From: Falsigemmobacter intermedius
GTDB lineage: Bacteria > Pseudomonadota > Alphaproteobacteria > Rhodobacterales > Rhodobacteraceae
Reading direction: 5' to 3'
DNA length: 64,000 nucleotides
NCBI RefSeq assembly: GCF_004054105.1
Contig: NZ_SBLC01000008.1
Coordinates: 100,001 to 164,000 of the forward strand
Shown here: piece by piece, positions 19,311 through 28,018 of the stretch
Layout of the letters: each line of letters opens with the position of its first letter
How positions within the stretch are numbered: the first letter of the stretch is position 1
Translations under genes and position numbers: made by a program
Notes under the pieces: generated by a model
Told to the model about the DNA's origin: nothing
The model's input: only the letters and a program-made list of their open reading frames with translations
Database searches by the model: none

Positions 19311-20243
19311 ATGCTTGAGATTCTTGCCCGCACCCTGCCCTTCTTTGCACTGACCGGATTGGGCTGGGGCGCGGCCCTTCGTGGCTTCATCTCCCCCCCC
19401 GAGAATGCCGCGCTGACGAAGTTTGTCTTCTACTTCGCGCTCTCGGCCATGCTGCTGGCGCTGACCTCCGGCCTCAGCCTGGATGAGATGCTGGACGCGC
19501 GGCTCTTCGGGGCCTGGGCCTGCGCCTGGGGGCTGGTCTGGATCTTTGCCTTCGCGGTGGCACGGCTGCGCGGTCTGCCCGTGGCAGAGGCCGCGATGGA
19601 GGCGCAATGCGGCGTCATCGGCAACACCGGCTTTCTGGGGCTGCCGATGCTGGTGGTGATCCTTGGCCCCGCTTCGGCACTGCCGGTGCTGCAGGTGCTG
19701 ATCCTTGATATGGTGATCTTTAACCCGCTGATCACATTGATCATCACCGCCTCACGCGGGGGCGGTCCCGGGATTTCCTCCCTGAAACCCCTCGGGGTCA
19801 GCCTTCTGAAAAACCCGATCATCGTCTCCTGCCTGATCGGCCTTGGCTGGAGCCTGACGGGCATTCCTCTGACCGGGCCGGTGCTCGACTTCCTGGAGCT
19901 TCTGGGCCGCGCGGCGACGCCGGTGGCGCTTTTTGTGATCGGGGTCTCGCTGGCGGGAAAAGGCGCGGGATCGCTGCTGGTGTCGGGCTGGGTCAGCTTT
20001 CTGAAGCTGGTGCTGCATCCGCTGGTCACCGCGTTTTTCGCGCTTTGGGTCTTTGATCTGCCCGGTTCGGTGGCGGCGGCCATGGTCGCGGCGGCGGCTC
20101 TGCCCGTGGCCGGGAATGTTTATATTCTGGCCGCACATTACGGGGTTGCACCCCAGCGCGTTTCGGCCTCAATCCTTGTCTCAACAGTGGCCGCGATATT
20201 AACGGTGACCATGGTTCTTGCCTGGGTCGCCGGATTTCAGTGA
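19311..20243 (+). CDS. AEC-family transporter (auxin efflux carrier type)
   Basis: A 310-aa integral membrane protein with about ten hydrophobic segments and the internal repeat typical of AEC permeases, including the GNTGFLGLPML segment near residue 104 that matches the family's NxGxxGlP motif. Bacterial AEC proteins move organic acids such as malate or malonate. It begins 63 bases after the 2-hydroxy-acid oxidase gene and ends 14 bases before the S-formylglutathione hydrolase start, so it may share a transcript with both. The substrate is unknown. Confidence 0.8.
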   Translation: MLEILARTLPFFALTGLGWGAALRGFISPPENAALTKFVFYFALSAMLLALTSGLSLDEMLDARLFGAWACAWGLVWIFAFAVARLRGLPVAEAAMEAQCGVIGNTGFLGLPMLVVILGPASALPVLQVLILDMVIFNPLITLIITASRGGGPGISSLKPLGVSLLKNPIIVSCLIGLGWSLTGIPLTGPVLDFLELLGRAATPVALFVIGVSLAGKGAGSLLVSGWVSFLKLVLHPLVTAFFALWVFDLPGSVAAAMVAAAALPVAGNVYILAAHYGVAPQRVSASILVSTVAAILTVTMVLAWVAGFQ

Positions 20244-20257
20244 CAGGAGAGATCGGG

Positions 20258-21088
20258 ATGCGCACGATCAGCGAAAATCGGTGTTTTGGTGGCGTTCAGG
20301 GCGTCTATGCCCATGCCTCAGAGGCCACGGGCTGTGAGATGACTTTCGGCCTGTTCCTGCCCAAAGAGGCCGAAGAGCAACCGGTTCCGGTGCTGTGGTA
20401 TCTCTCGGGCCTCACCTGCACCCATGAGAATGCCATGGTGAAAGCGGGCGCCCAGCGCTGGGCGGCAGAGGCCGGTATCGCGCTGGTCTTCCCCGATACC
20501 TCGCCGCGCGGTGAAGGTGTGGCCGATGATGCCGCCTATGATCTGGGCCAGGGCGCGGGCTTTTACGTCAATGCCACTGAGGAGCCCTGGTCGAAGCATT
20601 ACCGCATGTGGGATTACATCGCCGAAGATCTGCCGCGCACCCTCTTCTCAGCCTTCCCGCTGGCCCCCGAGGCCCAGGCCATCACCGGGCATTCCATGGG
20701 CGGACACGGCGCGCTGACCCTGGCCATGGGGCTGCCGGGGCGCTTCCGCTCGGTCTCGGCCTTTGCGCCGATCGCCAATCCCACGGCTTCGGACTGGGGG
20801 CGCAAACAGCTGACCGCCTATCTCGGGGCGGATGAAAGCAAATGGGCCGCCCATGACAGCACCCTGCAGCTGAAACGGCGCGGCTTTGACGGGCCGATCC
20901 TGATCGATCAGGGCTCGTCCGATCAGTTCATCGACCTGCTCAAGCCCGAGGCTCTGGCAGAGGCTATCGCCTCCACCCGCCAGAATGCGACCTTCCGCAT
21001 GCAGAAGGGCTATGACCACAGCTATTTCTTCGTCTCCACCTTCATGGAAAGCCATATCGCCTTCCATGCCGATCATCTGCTGGCATAA
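20258..21088 (+). CDS. fghA: S-formylglutathione hydrolase
   Basis: A 276-aa serine esterase that splits S-formylglutathione into formate and glutathione, the second step of glutathione-dependent formaldehyde detoxification. The nucleophile is in GHSMGGHGAL, and the family block WYLSGLTCTHENAMVKAGAQ is nearly textbook. The catalytic Asp and His lie in DQGSSDQF and YDHSYFF. ATG 20258 (MRTISENRCFGG) is preceded by AGGAGA; the ATG six codons upstream is less well placed. The glutathione-dependent formaldehyde dehydrogenase partner is not in the window. Confidence 0.93.
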   Translation: MRTISENRCFGGVQGVYAHASEATGCEMTFGLFLPKEAEEQPVPVLWYLSGLTCTHENAMVKAGAQRWAAEAGIALVFPDTSPRGEGVADDAAYDLGQGAGFYVNATEEPWSKHYRMWDYIAEDLPRTLFSAFPLAPEAQAITGHSMGGHGALTLAMGLPGRFRSVSAFAPIANPTASDWGRKQLTAYLGADESKWAAHDSTLQLKRRGFDGPILIDQGSSDQFIDLLKPEALAEAIASTRQNATFRMQKGYDHSYFFVSTFMESHIAFHADHLLA

Positions 21089-21091
21089 GCC

Positions 21092-21535
21092 ATGACGATC
21101 TGGGTTGATGCCGATGCCTGCCCTGTGCGGGCCGAAGTCGAGAAAGTGGCAACGCGGTTGCAGCGTCCGGTGATCATGGTCACCAACGGCGGCATCCGCG
21201 CGCCGCAAAACCCGCTGGTGACCGTGCGCTATGTGGCCGACGGCCCGGATGTGGCCGATATGGCCATCGCTGAGGGCGTGGTGGAAGGCGATGTCGTGGT
21301 GACCAATGACATCCCGCTGGCCGCAAAGGTGGTGGAGGCCGGGGGGCTGGTCATCCGCCCCGATGGCTCCACCCTTGATCAGCGCAATATCGGCGAAGTG
21401 CTGGCCATGCGCGATCTGATGCAGGATCTGCGCTCGGCCGATCCCTTCCGTCAGGGCGGCGGCCGACCTTTCAGCGCGGCGGACCGGTCGCGCTTTCTTG
21501 AAGCTCTCGACCGGCTGGCCCGCCGCCGGAGATAA
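21092..21535 (+). CDS. UPF0178 (YaiI/YqxD) family protein
   Basis: A 147-aa cytosolic protein starting TIWVDADACPV after the initiator. It has the family blocks DADACPVRAEVEK and VVTNDIPLA and a DxD-type acidic arrangement reminiscent of PIN-like nucleases. Function is not established for the family. It starts three bases after the fghA stop, so it is translated from the same message. Confidence 0.88.
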   Translation: MTIWVDADACPVRAEVEKVATRLQRPVIMVTNGGIRAPQNPLVTVRYVADGPDVADMAIAEGVVEGDVVVTNDIPLAAKVVEAGGLVIRPDGSTLDQRNIGEVLAMRDLMQDLRSADPFRQGGGRPFSAADRSRFLEALDRLARRRR

Positions 21536-21567
21536 GGCGGGCATTCACAGGGCCAGGAGTTGCCAGA

Positions 21568-22509
21568 TTGATCCTTCGCACTATTGCGGCCAGCTCCACC
21601 CTGACGGGCATCAGCTTCGCGCTGGCGGCGGGGCTGATCTATTCGCTCAACGACATGTCGATCAAATTCCTGTCGTCGGGCTATCCTTTGCATCAGATCG
21701 TGGCGACGCGCTCGGCCATCGCCCTGACCATCGTGCTGCTGAGCCTGCGGCTGATCACCGGGGGCTGGCATCACCTGCGCACCCGCCGCTTTGGCTTTCA
21801 TGCCCTCAGGGTCGGCGTGGTTTTCATTTCCAATATCACCTATTTCCTGGGGCTTGCGGCCCTGCCGCTGGCCGATGCGGTGGCCACCGCCTATATCGGG
21901 CCGGTCTTCATCACCCTGCTGTCGATCTTTTTCTTAGGCGAGAAGGTCGGGCCGCACCGCTGGGCGGCGGTGGTGGCGGGGCTGATCGGCACGCTGATCA
22001 TGGTGCGCCCGGGCGCCGGCACCTTTCAGGTCGCAGCGCTGCTGGTGGTGTTTTCCGCCTTCACCTATGCGATCTCGCAGATGATGGTGCGCCAGATGCG
22101 CGGCACCGAAAGCACCTTCACCATGGGCTTTTACATGCAGGCGGGGTTTCTTTTGTCCTCGCTGACCACCGGCGCGCTGATCGGGCACGGGGAGTTCAAT
22201 ATCTTTGAGGATCAGTCGCTGACCTTTCTGCTCAGGCCCTGGGTCTGGCCCACAGCGTCAGATCTGCCTTTCTTCATCGTGATGGGCCTTGCGATCGGCG
22301 CGGCAAGCCTGATGATGGCGCAGGCCTATCGCCTGCTGGAGGCGGCCGTGGCGGCGCCCTTTGAATATGTCGCCATCCCGATGGCGGTCTTTTGGGGCGT
22401 GACGATCTTTGGCACCCTGCCCGATCTGACCAGCTTTGCCGGCATGGCGCTGATCATCGGCAGCGGGCTTTATACGATCTGGCGGGAGACCGTGACGAAA
22501 AAGGCGTGA
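21568..22509 (+). CDS. DMT-superfamily (EamA) permease
   Basis: A 313-aa protein with ten predicted membrane helices in two EamA halves, of the drug/metabolite transporter type. The start is TTG 21568 with AGGAG eight bases upstream; no ATG near the N terminus suits better. First-half motif: IYSLNDMSIKFLSSGYPLHQ. The substrate is unknown. It follows the UPF0178 gene by 32 bases and precedes the ornithine-cyclodeaminase-like gene by 18, so it is probably in one operon. Confidence 0.8.
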   Translation: MILRTIAASSTLTGISFALAAGLIYSLNDMSIKFLSSGYPLHQIVATRSAIALTIVLLSLRLITGGWHHLRTRRFGFHALRVGVVFISNITYFLGLAALPLADAVATAYIGPVFITLLSIFFLGEKVGPHRWAAVVAGLIGTLIMVRPGAGTFQVAALLVVFSAFTYAISQMMVRQMRGTESTFTMGFYMQAGFLLSSLTTGALIGHGEFNIFEDQSLTFLLRPWVWPTASDLPFFIVMGLAIGAASLMMAQAYRLLEAAVAAPFEYVAIPMAVFWGVTIFGTLPDLTSFAGMALIIGSGLYTIWRETVTKKA

Positions 22510-22527
22510 CGCAGAAGGGGAGGTCAC

Positions 22528-23451
22528 ATGGATATCACTCTGGTTCCGGCAGCGGCGGAGGCGCATCTGGACTGGCGCGGGCTGACCGATGCGCTGATTG
22601 CGGGCCATGCCCTGGGGCGGCCCGAAATCGCGGATCTGTTCCTCTATCGCGGTGACGATACGCTGCTTGATCGGGCGGCCTGGATCCCCGGCCTCGGCGC
22701 CGCGGTCAAAGTGGCCACCGTGGTTCCGGGCAATCCCGGGCGCGGCCGGCCCATGGTCAACGGGGTGGTGAACCTCTTTGACGATGTCACCGGCGAGCTG
22801 GAGGCGCTGGTCGATTTTCACCTTGTGACCAAATGGAAAACCGCCGGAGACAGCCTTCTCGCGGCCCGTCTGCTGGCACGGCCCGAGAGCCGGAAGTTCC
22901 TCATTGTCGGCGCAGGCACCGTCGGCCGCTCGATGATCGAATCCTATGGCGCGGTCTTTGCGGATGCGGAATTTACGGTCTGGAACCGCTCGGCTGAGGG
23001 GGCCGCAAAGATGGCCGCCGAAACCCCGGGCCTGCGCATCGCAACCGACCTGGAGGCGGCGGTCCGTGCGGCGGATGTGATCGTCACCTGCACCATGAGC
23101 AGCACGCCCCTGATCAAAGGCGACTGGCTGCAACCCGGACAGCACCTTGATCTGATCGGCGCCTATCGCCCCGATATGCGCGAGGCCGACGACCAGGCCC
23201 TGAGCCGCGCGCGGCTTTTCGTCGACAGCCGCGCCACCACGCTTGGCCATATCGGCGAACTCATGGACCCGCTGAAGCGCGGTGTGATCTCTGAGAGCGA
23301 TGTGATTGCGGATTACTACGACATCGCCGCCGGAGCCTTTCAGCGCCGCGCCGCAGATGAGATCACGATCTGCAAAAACGGCGGCGGAGCCCATCTCGAT
23401 CTGATGACGAGCCGCTATATCCTTGACGCCTGGCGGAAGGCGCAGGGGTAA
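22528..23451 (+). CDS. Ornithine cyclodeaminase/mu-crystallin family protein
   Basis: A 307-aa NAD(P)-dependent protein. It has a Rossmann motif IVGAGTVGRSM at about residue 126, a dimerisation/substrate half with KVATVVPGNPGRGRP, and an HLVTKWKTAGDSLLAARLLA segment with the typical KT/R substrate-contact pattern. Family members include ornithine cyclodeaminase, alanine dehydrogenase and ketimine (delta1-pyrroline-2-carboxylate) reductases; I cannot choose between them. AGGGGAGG precedes the ATG. A good terminator follows, so it closes the upstream transcript rather than opening the TRAP operon. Confidence 0.82.
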   Translation: MDITLVPAAAEAHLDWRGLTDALIAGHALGRPEIADLFLYRGDDTLLDRAAWIPGLGAAVKVATVVPGNPGRGRPMVNGVVNLFDDVTGELEALVDFHLVTKWKTAGDSLLAARLLARPESRKFLIVGAGTVGRSMIESYGAVFADAEFTVWNRSAEGAAKMAAETPGLRIATDLEAAVRAADVIVTCTMSSTPLIKGDWLQPGQHLDLIGAYRPDMREADDQALSRARLFVDSRATTLGHIGELMDPLKRGVISESDVIADYYDIAAGAFQRRAADEITICKNGGGAHLDLMTSRYILDAWRKAQG

Positions 23452-23474
23452 TCCCGCTCAGCGCAGGCTCTGAC

Positions 23475-23501
23475 AGGTTCGGTGATGACACCGAACCTTT
23501 T
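23475..23501 (+). terminator. Terminator after the ornithine-cyclodeaminase-like gene
   Basis: A perfect 10-bp stem AGGTTCGGTG/CACCGAACCT with an ATGA loop and TTTT at the end, 24 bases after the stop codon. It separates the upstream genes from the TRAP operon. Confidence 0.85.
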
Positions 23502-23615
23502 CCGGCTGCGCCATTTTCCGGCGAAGCCCCGGATCGGCCCCCTGCCCCCCCCGGCCCTGACGGGCTGGGGAAGGCACGCGGCGGCGGCAGGCGACCGCTG
23601 ATCCATCTTCAAAAA

Positions 23616-23633
23616 TCAGACAGGAATGTCTGA
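23616..23633. promoter_or_regulatory. Perfect inverted repeat upstream of the TRAP operon
   Basis: TCAGACA-GGAA-TGTCTGA (7-bp arms, 4-base spacer) lies about 145 bases before dctP, in the 277-bp gap after the preceding terminator. The size and symmetry suit a dimeric repressor such as a GntR/FadR or IclR type regulator, both common at TRAP operons. No regulator gene is adjacent, so the protein is unknown. Confidence 0.45.
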
Positions 23634-23778
23634 CAATTACTGGACAGCCCGGAAGTTCCCATGCCTCATACTCAGGGAGGATGCTGCACTCCGAATCCTT
23701 GCGCGGAAGAGGAGCCGTGCGAGGGGCATCTGCACTGCAGATGGTCGGAAAACAACGCAGCAAAAGGGAGAGACCAAA

Positions 23779-24912
23779 ATGATACGCCACGTGACTGCCG
23801 CATTGCTCGTCTCTGCGAGCTTCAGCCTGCCCGCGGCTGCAAAGAACCTGAACTATGCCCATGGCTATCCGGCCGATTCCGCAGTCGGCAAAGCCGCTGT
23901 GACCTTCGCCGAGCAGGTTGAAAAGAAATCCGATGCCGCGCTGTCGGTAAAGCCATTCGCCATGTCGCTGCTGAGCCTGAGTGAAACCGGGCCTGGGCTG
24001 CGCGACGGGATGGCGGATATCGGCTATGTGCTGACGCCCTATTACTCGGCGGAATATGCAACCAGCCTGCTGTTGCACGAGATGAACCTGCTGGTGAACC
24101 TTGGCCAGGACAAAGGCATCGAGTCCTTTGCCTATGCCGGTGCAATCGCAGATTACACGCTGAACTCCTGCCCGGAATGTCAGACGGAATTCGCAGCGCA
24201 GAACCAGGTCTACACCGGCACCGGTGTGACCTCGCTCTACGGGCTGCAGTGCAAATCGCCGGTCGCAAAGATTGAGGATCTGGCCGGCAAGCGCGTGCGC
24301 ACGGCCGGCGCAGGCTTTGTCCGCTTTGCAGAGCACTTCAAAGCCGTGGCCGTGCCGCTTCCGATCAATGAGGTCTATGAGGCCCTGTCGCAGGGCGTGA
24401 TCGACTGCGCGATGCTCAGCACGCCGGAGCTCATCAACTACAATATGTTCGACGTGGTCACCGATGTGACGCTGAACGTGCCGGGCGGACTTTTCGCAGG
24501 CGTGGCAGGCACCAACGTCAACCGCAGCGTCTGGCAGGCTCTGTCCACCGAAGAGCGTGCGGCGCTGATCTGGGGCGCAAGCCATATGGCTGCGGCGATG
24601 ACCTGGAACTTCGTTGAACAGGAAGCCGAAGCCATCCGCATGGCGGAAGAAAAAGGCATCCGCATTCACACGCCCGATGAGGCCATGCTCGCCCCCGTAC
24701 GCGCCTTTGTGGAAAATGACCTCAAGACCATGGTCGATGTGTTCAAATCGACCTACCGGGTTGAGCGCACGGCTGAAATCGCTGCCGAATTCCCCGCTGT
24801 GCTGGAGCGCTGGCGCGGCCTGGTGAAAGGCGTGGGCTCTTATGAAGATCTGCAGAAGATCTATTGGGACGAGCTTTATTCCAAAATCGATCCTGCGACC
24901 TACGGACTGTAA
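23779..24912 (+). CDS. dctP: TRAP transporter substrate-binding protein (DctP family)
   Basis: A 377-aa periplasmic receptor that captures an organic acid and hands it to the DctQM membrane complex. Signal peptide about residues 1-20 (cut after SLPAAA). The start at ATG 23779 follows GGGAGAG; earlier in-frame codons cover the promoter and its palindrome. The body shows the usual DctP layout: NYAHGYPADSAVGKAA, then LAGKRVRTAGAGF, in which the Arg normally contacts the substrate carboxylate, then the helix LPINEVYEALSQGVIDCAM. The ligand is not predictable. Confidence 0.88.
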   Translation: MIRHVTAALLVSASFSLPAAAKNLNYAHGYPADSAVGKAAVTFAEQVEKKSDAALSVKPFAMSLLSLSETGPGLRDGMADIGYVLTPYYSAEYATSLLLHEMNLLVNLGQDKGIESFAYAGAIADYTLNSCPECQTEFAAQNQVYTGTGVTSLYGLQCKSPVAKIEDLAGKRVRTAGAGFVRFAEHFKAVAVPLPINEVYEALSQGVIDCAMLSTPELINYNMFDVVTDVTLNVPGGLFAGVAGTNVNRSVWQALSTEERAALIWGASHMAAAMTWNFVEQEAEAIRMAEEKGIRIHTPDEAMLAPVRAFVENDLKTMVDVFKSTYRVERTAEIAAEFPAVLERWRGLVKGVGSYEDLQKIYWDELYSKIDPATYGL

Positions 24913-24969
24913 GAGCGCTTCCGCCCTGCGCCGGACGCGTGGGGCGGTCTCACAGGAAAGTTCAGACTG

Positions 24970-25518
24970 ATGACAGCCTTAACCCTTGGGTTGACCCGGC
25001 TGAGCAACTGGACGGCGGCTCTTGCCGCCGTCGCGGTCGCTCTGCTGGTGCTGCATGTCACGATCGACGTGATCATGCGCTATTTTTTCAATGCACCACT
25101 CGCGGGTACGATTCTTTACGTGGCCTCCTTTTACATGGTCGCCATCGCCTTTCTGCCCCAGGCCCTGACCGAGAAAGACGACGCGCAGATCTCGGTCGAT
25201 CTGCTCTATGACTTCTTCCCCCCAGCGCTGCGGCGCGCGGTTCTGAGCCTTGGCTATCTTCTGACCGTGATCGCCGCTGGCCTGCTGGCTGTTCGCACAG
25301 GACAGGAGGCGCTGAGCAAATATGCGCTCGGGACGTTCTCCATTGAGGGGCAGACCCGGATTGCCACCTGGCCCAGCTATTTCCTGCCGCCCCTCGGCTT
25401 TGGTCTGATGACGCTGGTCGCCTTCTGCCGCTTTTTGCTGTCGTTAAGCCCCTCTGCGCCTGAAATGCCCCGAACACCGGTGGGCGGCGAGACGGGAGAC
25501 GGGGAGACGATGCCGTGA
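24970..25518 (+). CDS. dctQ: TRAP transporter small membrane subunit (DctQ family)
   Basis: A 182-aa protein with four membrane helices, the DctQ component. It has the family motif DVIMRYFFNAPLAGTILY near residue 37, and the conserved Asp/Arg pair and the loop KDDAQISVDLLYD are present. The C terminus is Pro/Glu-rich. Its TGA overlaps the next GTG by four bases (GTGA), so dctQ and dctM are translationally coupled. Confidence 0.85.
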   Translation: MTALTLGLTRLSNWTAALAAVAVALLVLHVTIDVIMRYFFNAPLAGTILYVASFYMVAIAFLPQALTEKDDAQISVDLLYDFFPPALRRAVLSLGYLLTVIAAGLLAVRTGQEALSKYALGTFSIEGQTRIATWPSYFLPPLGFGLMTLVAFCRFLLSLSPSAPEMPRTPVGGETGDGETMP

Positions 25519-26825
25519 GTGAACTTCAGATTGCCTTCGTCTTTCTCGGTATTCTCTTCACCCTCATCCTGATCCGCATCCCGATTGGGATCTCGCTGAT
25601 CCTGGTCTCCTTCGGGGGGCTGTGGTCGCAGATGGGCTGGAATGTGGCCTGGGGCTCGCTGGGGGTGGTGCCGCACAGTTTTGTGTCGAGCTGGGTTCTG
25701 AGCGCGATCCCTGCGTTTCTCTTCATGGGGTTCATCTGCTATCACACCCGCATGACCCAGGGGCTGTTTCAGGCCGCACAGATGTGGCTCTCGGGGCTGC
25801 CGGGCGGGCTGGCCATTGCCTCGATCCTCGGGTGCTCGGGCTTCGCCGCGGTGACGGGCTCGTCGCTCGCCTGCTCTGCCGCCATGGGCAAGATCGCCAT
25901 TCCCGAGATGATGCGTCACCGCTACAGCGCAGAGCTTGCCACCGGAACGGTCGCCGCAGCCGGCACCATCGGCGCGCTGATCCCGCCCTCAATTCTGATG
26001 ATCCTTTACGGCATTATCTCACGTCAGCCCGTCAGCCAGCTGTTCCTCGGTGGCCTGGTGATCGGGGTTGTGACGATGCTTGCCTATTCGCTGATGATCA
26101 TGATCCGGGTAAAGCTGAACCCTGCCCTGGCCCCCAAGGTCGGCAATACCGCGACTTGGGCTGAGCGCTTTGCCGTGCTCTCAGGGACATGGCCGGTGTT
26201 CGTCATCATCATCGGCGTCTTTGCGGGTCTCTTCGGCGGCATCTTCACCCCGACCGAAGCGGGCGCTTTCGGCGCTGCGCTTGCCTGTATCGTGGCGCTT
26301 CTGCGTCGCACGATGACCTGGGCTGCGCTGCGGGCCGCCATGATTGAAACCCTGGTCACCACGGCCTCGCTGATGATCATCTGCGTGGGCGCAAGCCTTC
26401 TCGCGCGCTTCCTGACGCTCTCGGGCACCGGCGATGCCCTGTCGGATTTCATCCTGTCCTTCGGCGCGTCCCCCTATGTGATCATCTTCGGGATTGTGCT
26501 CGTCTATCTGCTGCTCGGCATGGTGCTGGAGCCGATCGGGGCCATGCTTCTGACGCTGCCGATCGTCATTCCGGTGGTGGCTGAGACCGGCTTTTCGCTG
26601 ATCTGGTTCGGCGTGGTGCTGACCAAGCTGCTGGAGATCGGGATGATTACGCCCCCCGTGGGTATGAACGTCTTTGTCATCAAGGGGGTCGTCGGCGATC
26701 AGGTCAAACTCACCACCATCTTCCGGGGCATCCTGTGGTTCCTGGTGGTTGACCTGCTGATCGTGCTTCTTTGTGTGATCTGGCCGGACATCATCATGTT
26801 CCTGCCTGAGATGATGGCGCGCTGA
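25515..26825 (+). CDS. dctM: TRAP transporter large permease (DctM family)
   Basis: A 436-aa permease with about twelve membrane helices, the sodium-coupled translocation subunit. It shows FLFMGFICYHTRMTQG, then GCSGFAAVTGSSLACSAAMG, then IPPSILMILYGIISRQPV, all typical of DctM, and a C-terminal NVFVIKG. It starts at a GTG overlapping dctQ. A weak hairpin with a T-rich tail (26836-26870) follows before the quinone oxidoreductase gene. Confidence 0.9.
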   Translation: MSELQIAFVFLGILFTLILIRIPIGISLILVSFGGLWSQMGWNVAWGSLGVVPHSFVSSWVLSAIPAFLFMGFICYHTRMTQGLFQAAQMWLSGLPGGLAIASILGCSGFAAVTGSSLACSAAMGKIAIPEMMRHRYSAELATGTVAAAGTIGALIPPSILMILYGIISRQPVSQLFLGGLVIGVVTMLAYSLMIMIRVKLNPALAPKVGNTATWAERFAVLSGTWPVFVIIIGVFAGLFGGIFTPTEAGAFGAALACIVALLRRTMTWAALRAAMIETLVTTASLMIICVGASLLARFLTLSGTGDALSDFILSFGASPYVIIFGIVLVYLLLGMVLEPIGAMLLTLPIVIPVVAETGFSLIWFGVVLTKLLEIGMITPPVGMNVFVIKGVVGDQVKLTTIFRGILWFLVVDLLIVLLCVIWPDIIMFLPEMMAR

Positions 26826-26889
26826 ACTTTCAGGAGGGCGCGGTCCTGATGCCTGCGCCCCTTCTCCTTTTCTCTGAACGGATAAAGTC

Positions 26890-27891
26890 ATGCCTGTTCC
26901 TGCACAGATGCAAGTTGTTGAAATCACCCGGCCGGGCGGCCCTGACGTGTTGAAACCCGCGCTGCGCCCGGTGCCGCAACCTGCACCGGGGCAAATTCTG
27001 ATCCGCCTTGACTGGGCCGGGGTGAACCGCCCCGAAGCGCTTCAGCGCGCAGGGGTCTATCCGCCGCCGCCCGGGGCCTCAGACCTGCCGGGTCTGGAAG
27101 GTGCGGGCGTTGTGGCCGCCGTCGGCGAGGGCGTGACCGCCTGGCAGCCCGGAGACCGGGTCACGGCTCTGCTGCCGGGGGGCGGCTATGCGGAATATGC
27201 GGTGACCGACGCCCGCCACGCCCTGCCGGTCCCCGAGGGGCTGTCCATGAAAGAGGCCGCGGCGCTGTGTGAGACGCTCTTCACCGTCTACAGCAATCTC
27301 TTTACCCGCGGCGGGCTGAAAGCCGGCGAGCGCGTGCTGATCCACGGGGGCTCGAGCGGCATTGGCACAACGGCAATCCGTCTCGCCGCCGCCGCCGGGG
27401 CGCAGGTCATCGTGACCGCAGGCTCGGCGCAGAAATGTCAGGCCTGCCTTGATCTTGGAGCTTCGGTGGCCATCAACTACCGCGAGGAAGACTTCGTTGC
27501 GCGCCTGCAGGCCGAAGGCGGGGTGGATCTGATCCTTGATATGGTCGGGGGCAGCTACCTGCCGCGCAACATCGACGCACTGGCTCCGGACGGACGCCTG
27601 GTGGTTATCGCCTTTCTGGAAGGCACGGTCGGTCAGCTTGATCTGCTGAAGATGATGCAAAAGCGTCTGACGATCACCGGCAGCACCCTGCGCCCGCAAA
27701 GCCCTGAGGCCAAAGCCGCCATCGCCGCTAACCTGCTGCGGGATGTCTGGCCGATGATCCGGGACGGACGCTTCCGCCCGGTGATGGACGAGGAGTTTCC
27801 GCTCGCCGAAGCCTGGCGCGCGCATGAGCGCATGGAAAGCTCAGTTCACATCGGAAAGATGGTGTTGAAGATTTCCGATACCGCCTCCTGA
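26890..27891 (+). CDS. Zinc-independent quinone oxidoreductase (MDR, PIG3 type)
   Basis: A 333-aa NADPH-binding medium-chain reductase. The Rossmann motif is LIHGGSSGIGTTAIRLA at about residue 146, and the PIG3-type segment FTVYSNLFTRGGLKAGERVL precedes it. Zinc-binding cysteines are absent, as usual for this subfamily. It follows dctM by 64 bases and may share the TRAP transcript. A link to the transported substrate is possible but unproven. Confidence 0.85.
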   Translation: MPVPAQMQVVEITRPGGPDVLKPALRPVPQPAPGQILIRLDWAGVNRPEALQRAGVYPPPPGASDLPGLEGAGVVAAVGEGVTAWQPGDRVTALLPGGGYAEYAVTDARHALPVPEGLSMKEAAALCETLFTVYSNLFTRGGLKAGERVLIHGGSSGIGTTAIRLAAAAGAQVIVTAGSAQKCQACLDLGASVAINYREEDFVARLQAEGGVDLILDMVGGSYLPRNIDALAPDGRLVVIAFLEGTVGQLDLLKMMQKRLTITGSTLRPQSPEAKAAIAANLLRDVWPMIRDGRFRPVMDEEFPLAEAWRAHERMESSVHIGKMVLKISDTAS

Positions 27892-27967
27892 GGACTGAGA
27901 GAGGGGCCGGAAACCGGCGGTCTGATCCCGCAGGCTCCTGCCCCCTTAAGCGCGGTGCCGGTGGAGG

Positions 27968-28010
27968 GCGGACATAACCCGGACTGTTTCTGGGTCCGGG
28001 TTATGTCCGC
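27968..28010. repeat. Perfect 17-bp inverted repeat, possible MITE or terminator
   Basis: GCGGACATAACCCGGAC and its exact complement flank a 9-base loop (TGTTTCTGG). It lies between the convergent quinone oxidoreductase gene and the mrp operon, 77 bases from one stop and 9 from the other. Neither side has a T-run. The right arm continues as ATCTCCCC, so the outward sequence GATGCGGACA matches ten bases of the right terminal repeat of the IS3 element at 36086-37698. It may be a deletion derivative of an IS3-type element that now serves as a terminator. Confidence 0.7.
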
Positions 28011-28018
28011 ATCTCCCC

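Noticed and set aside
25377..26927. Minus-strand frames opposite dctM (180 and 248 codons)
   Set aside because: Arg/His/Asp-rich products without domains; antisense to a clear permease gene.
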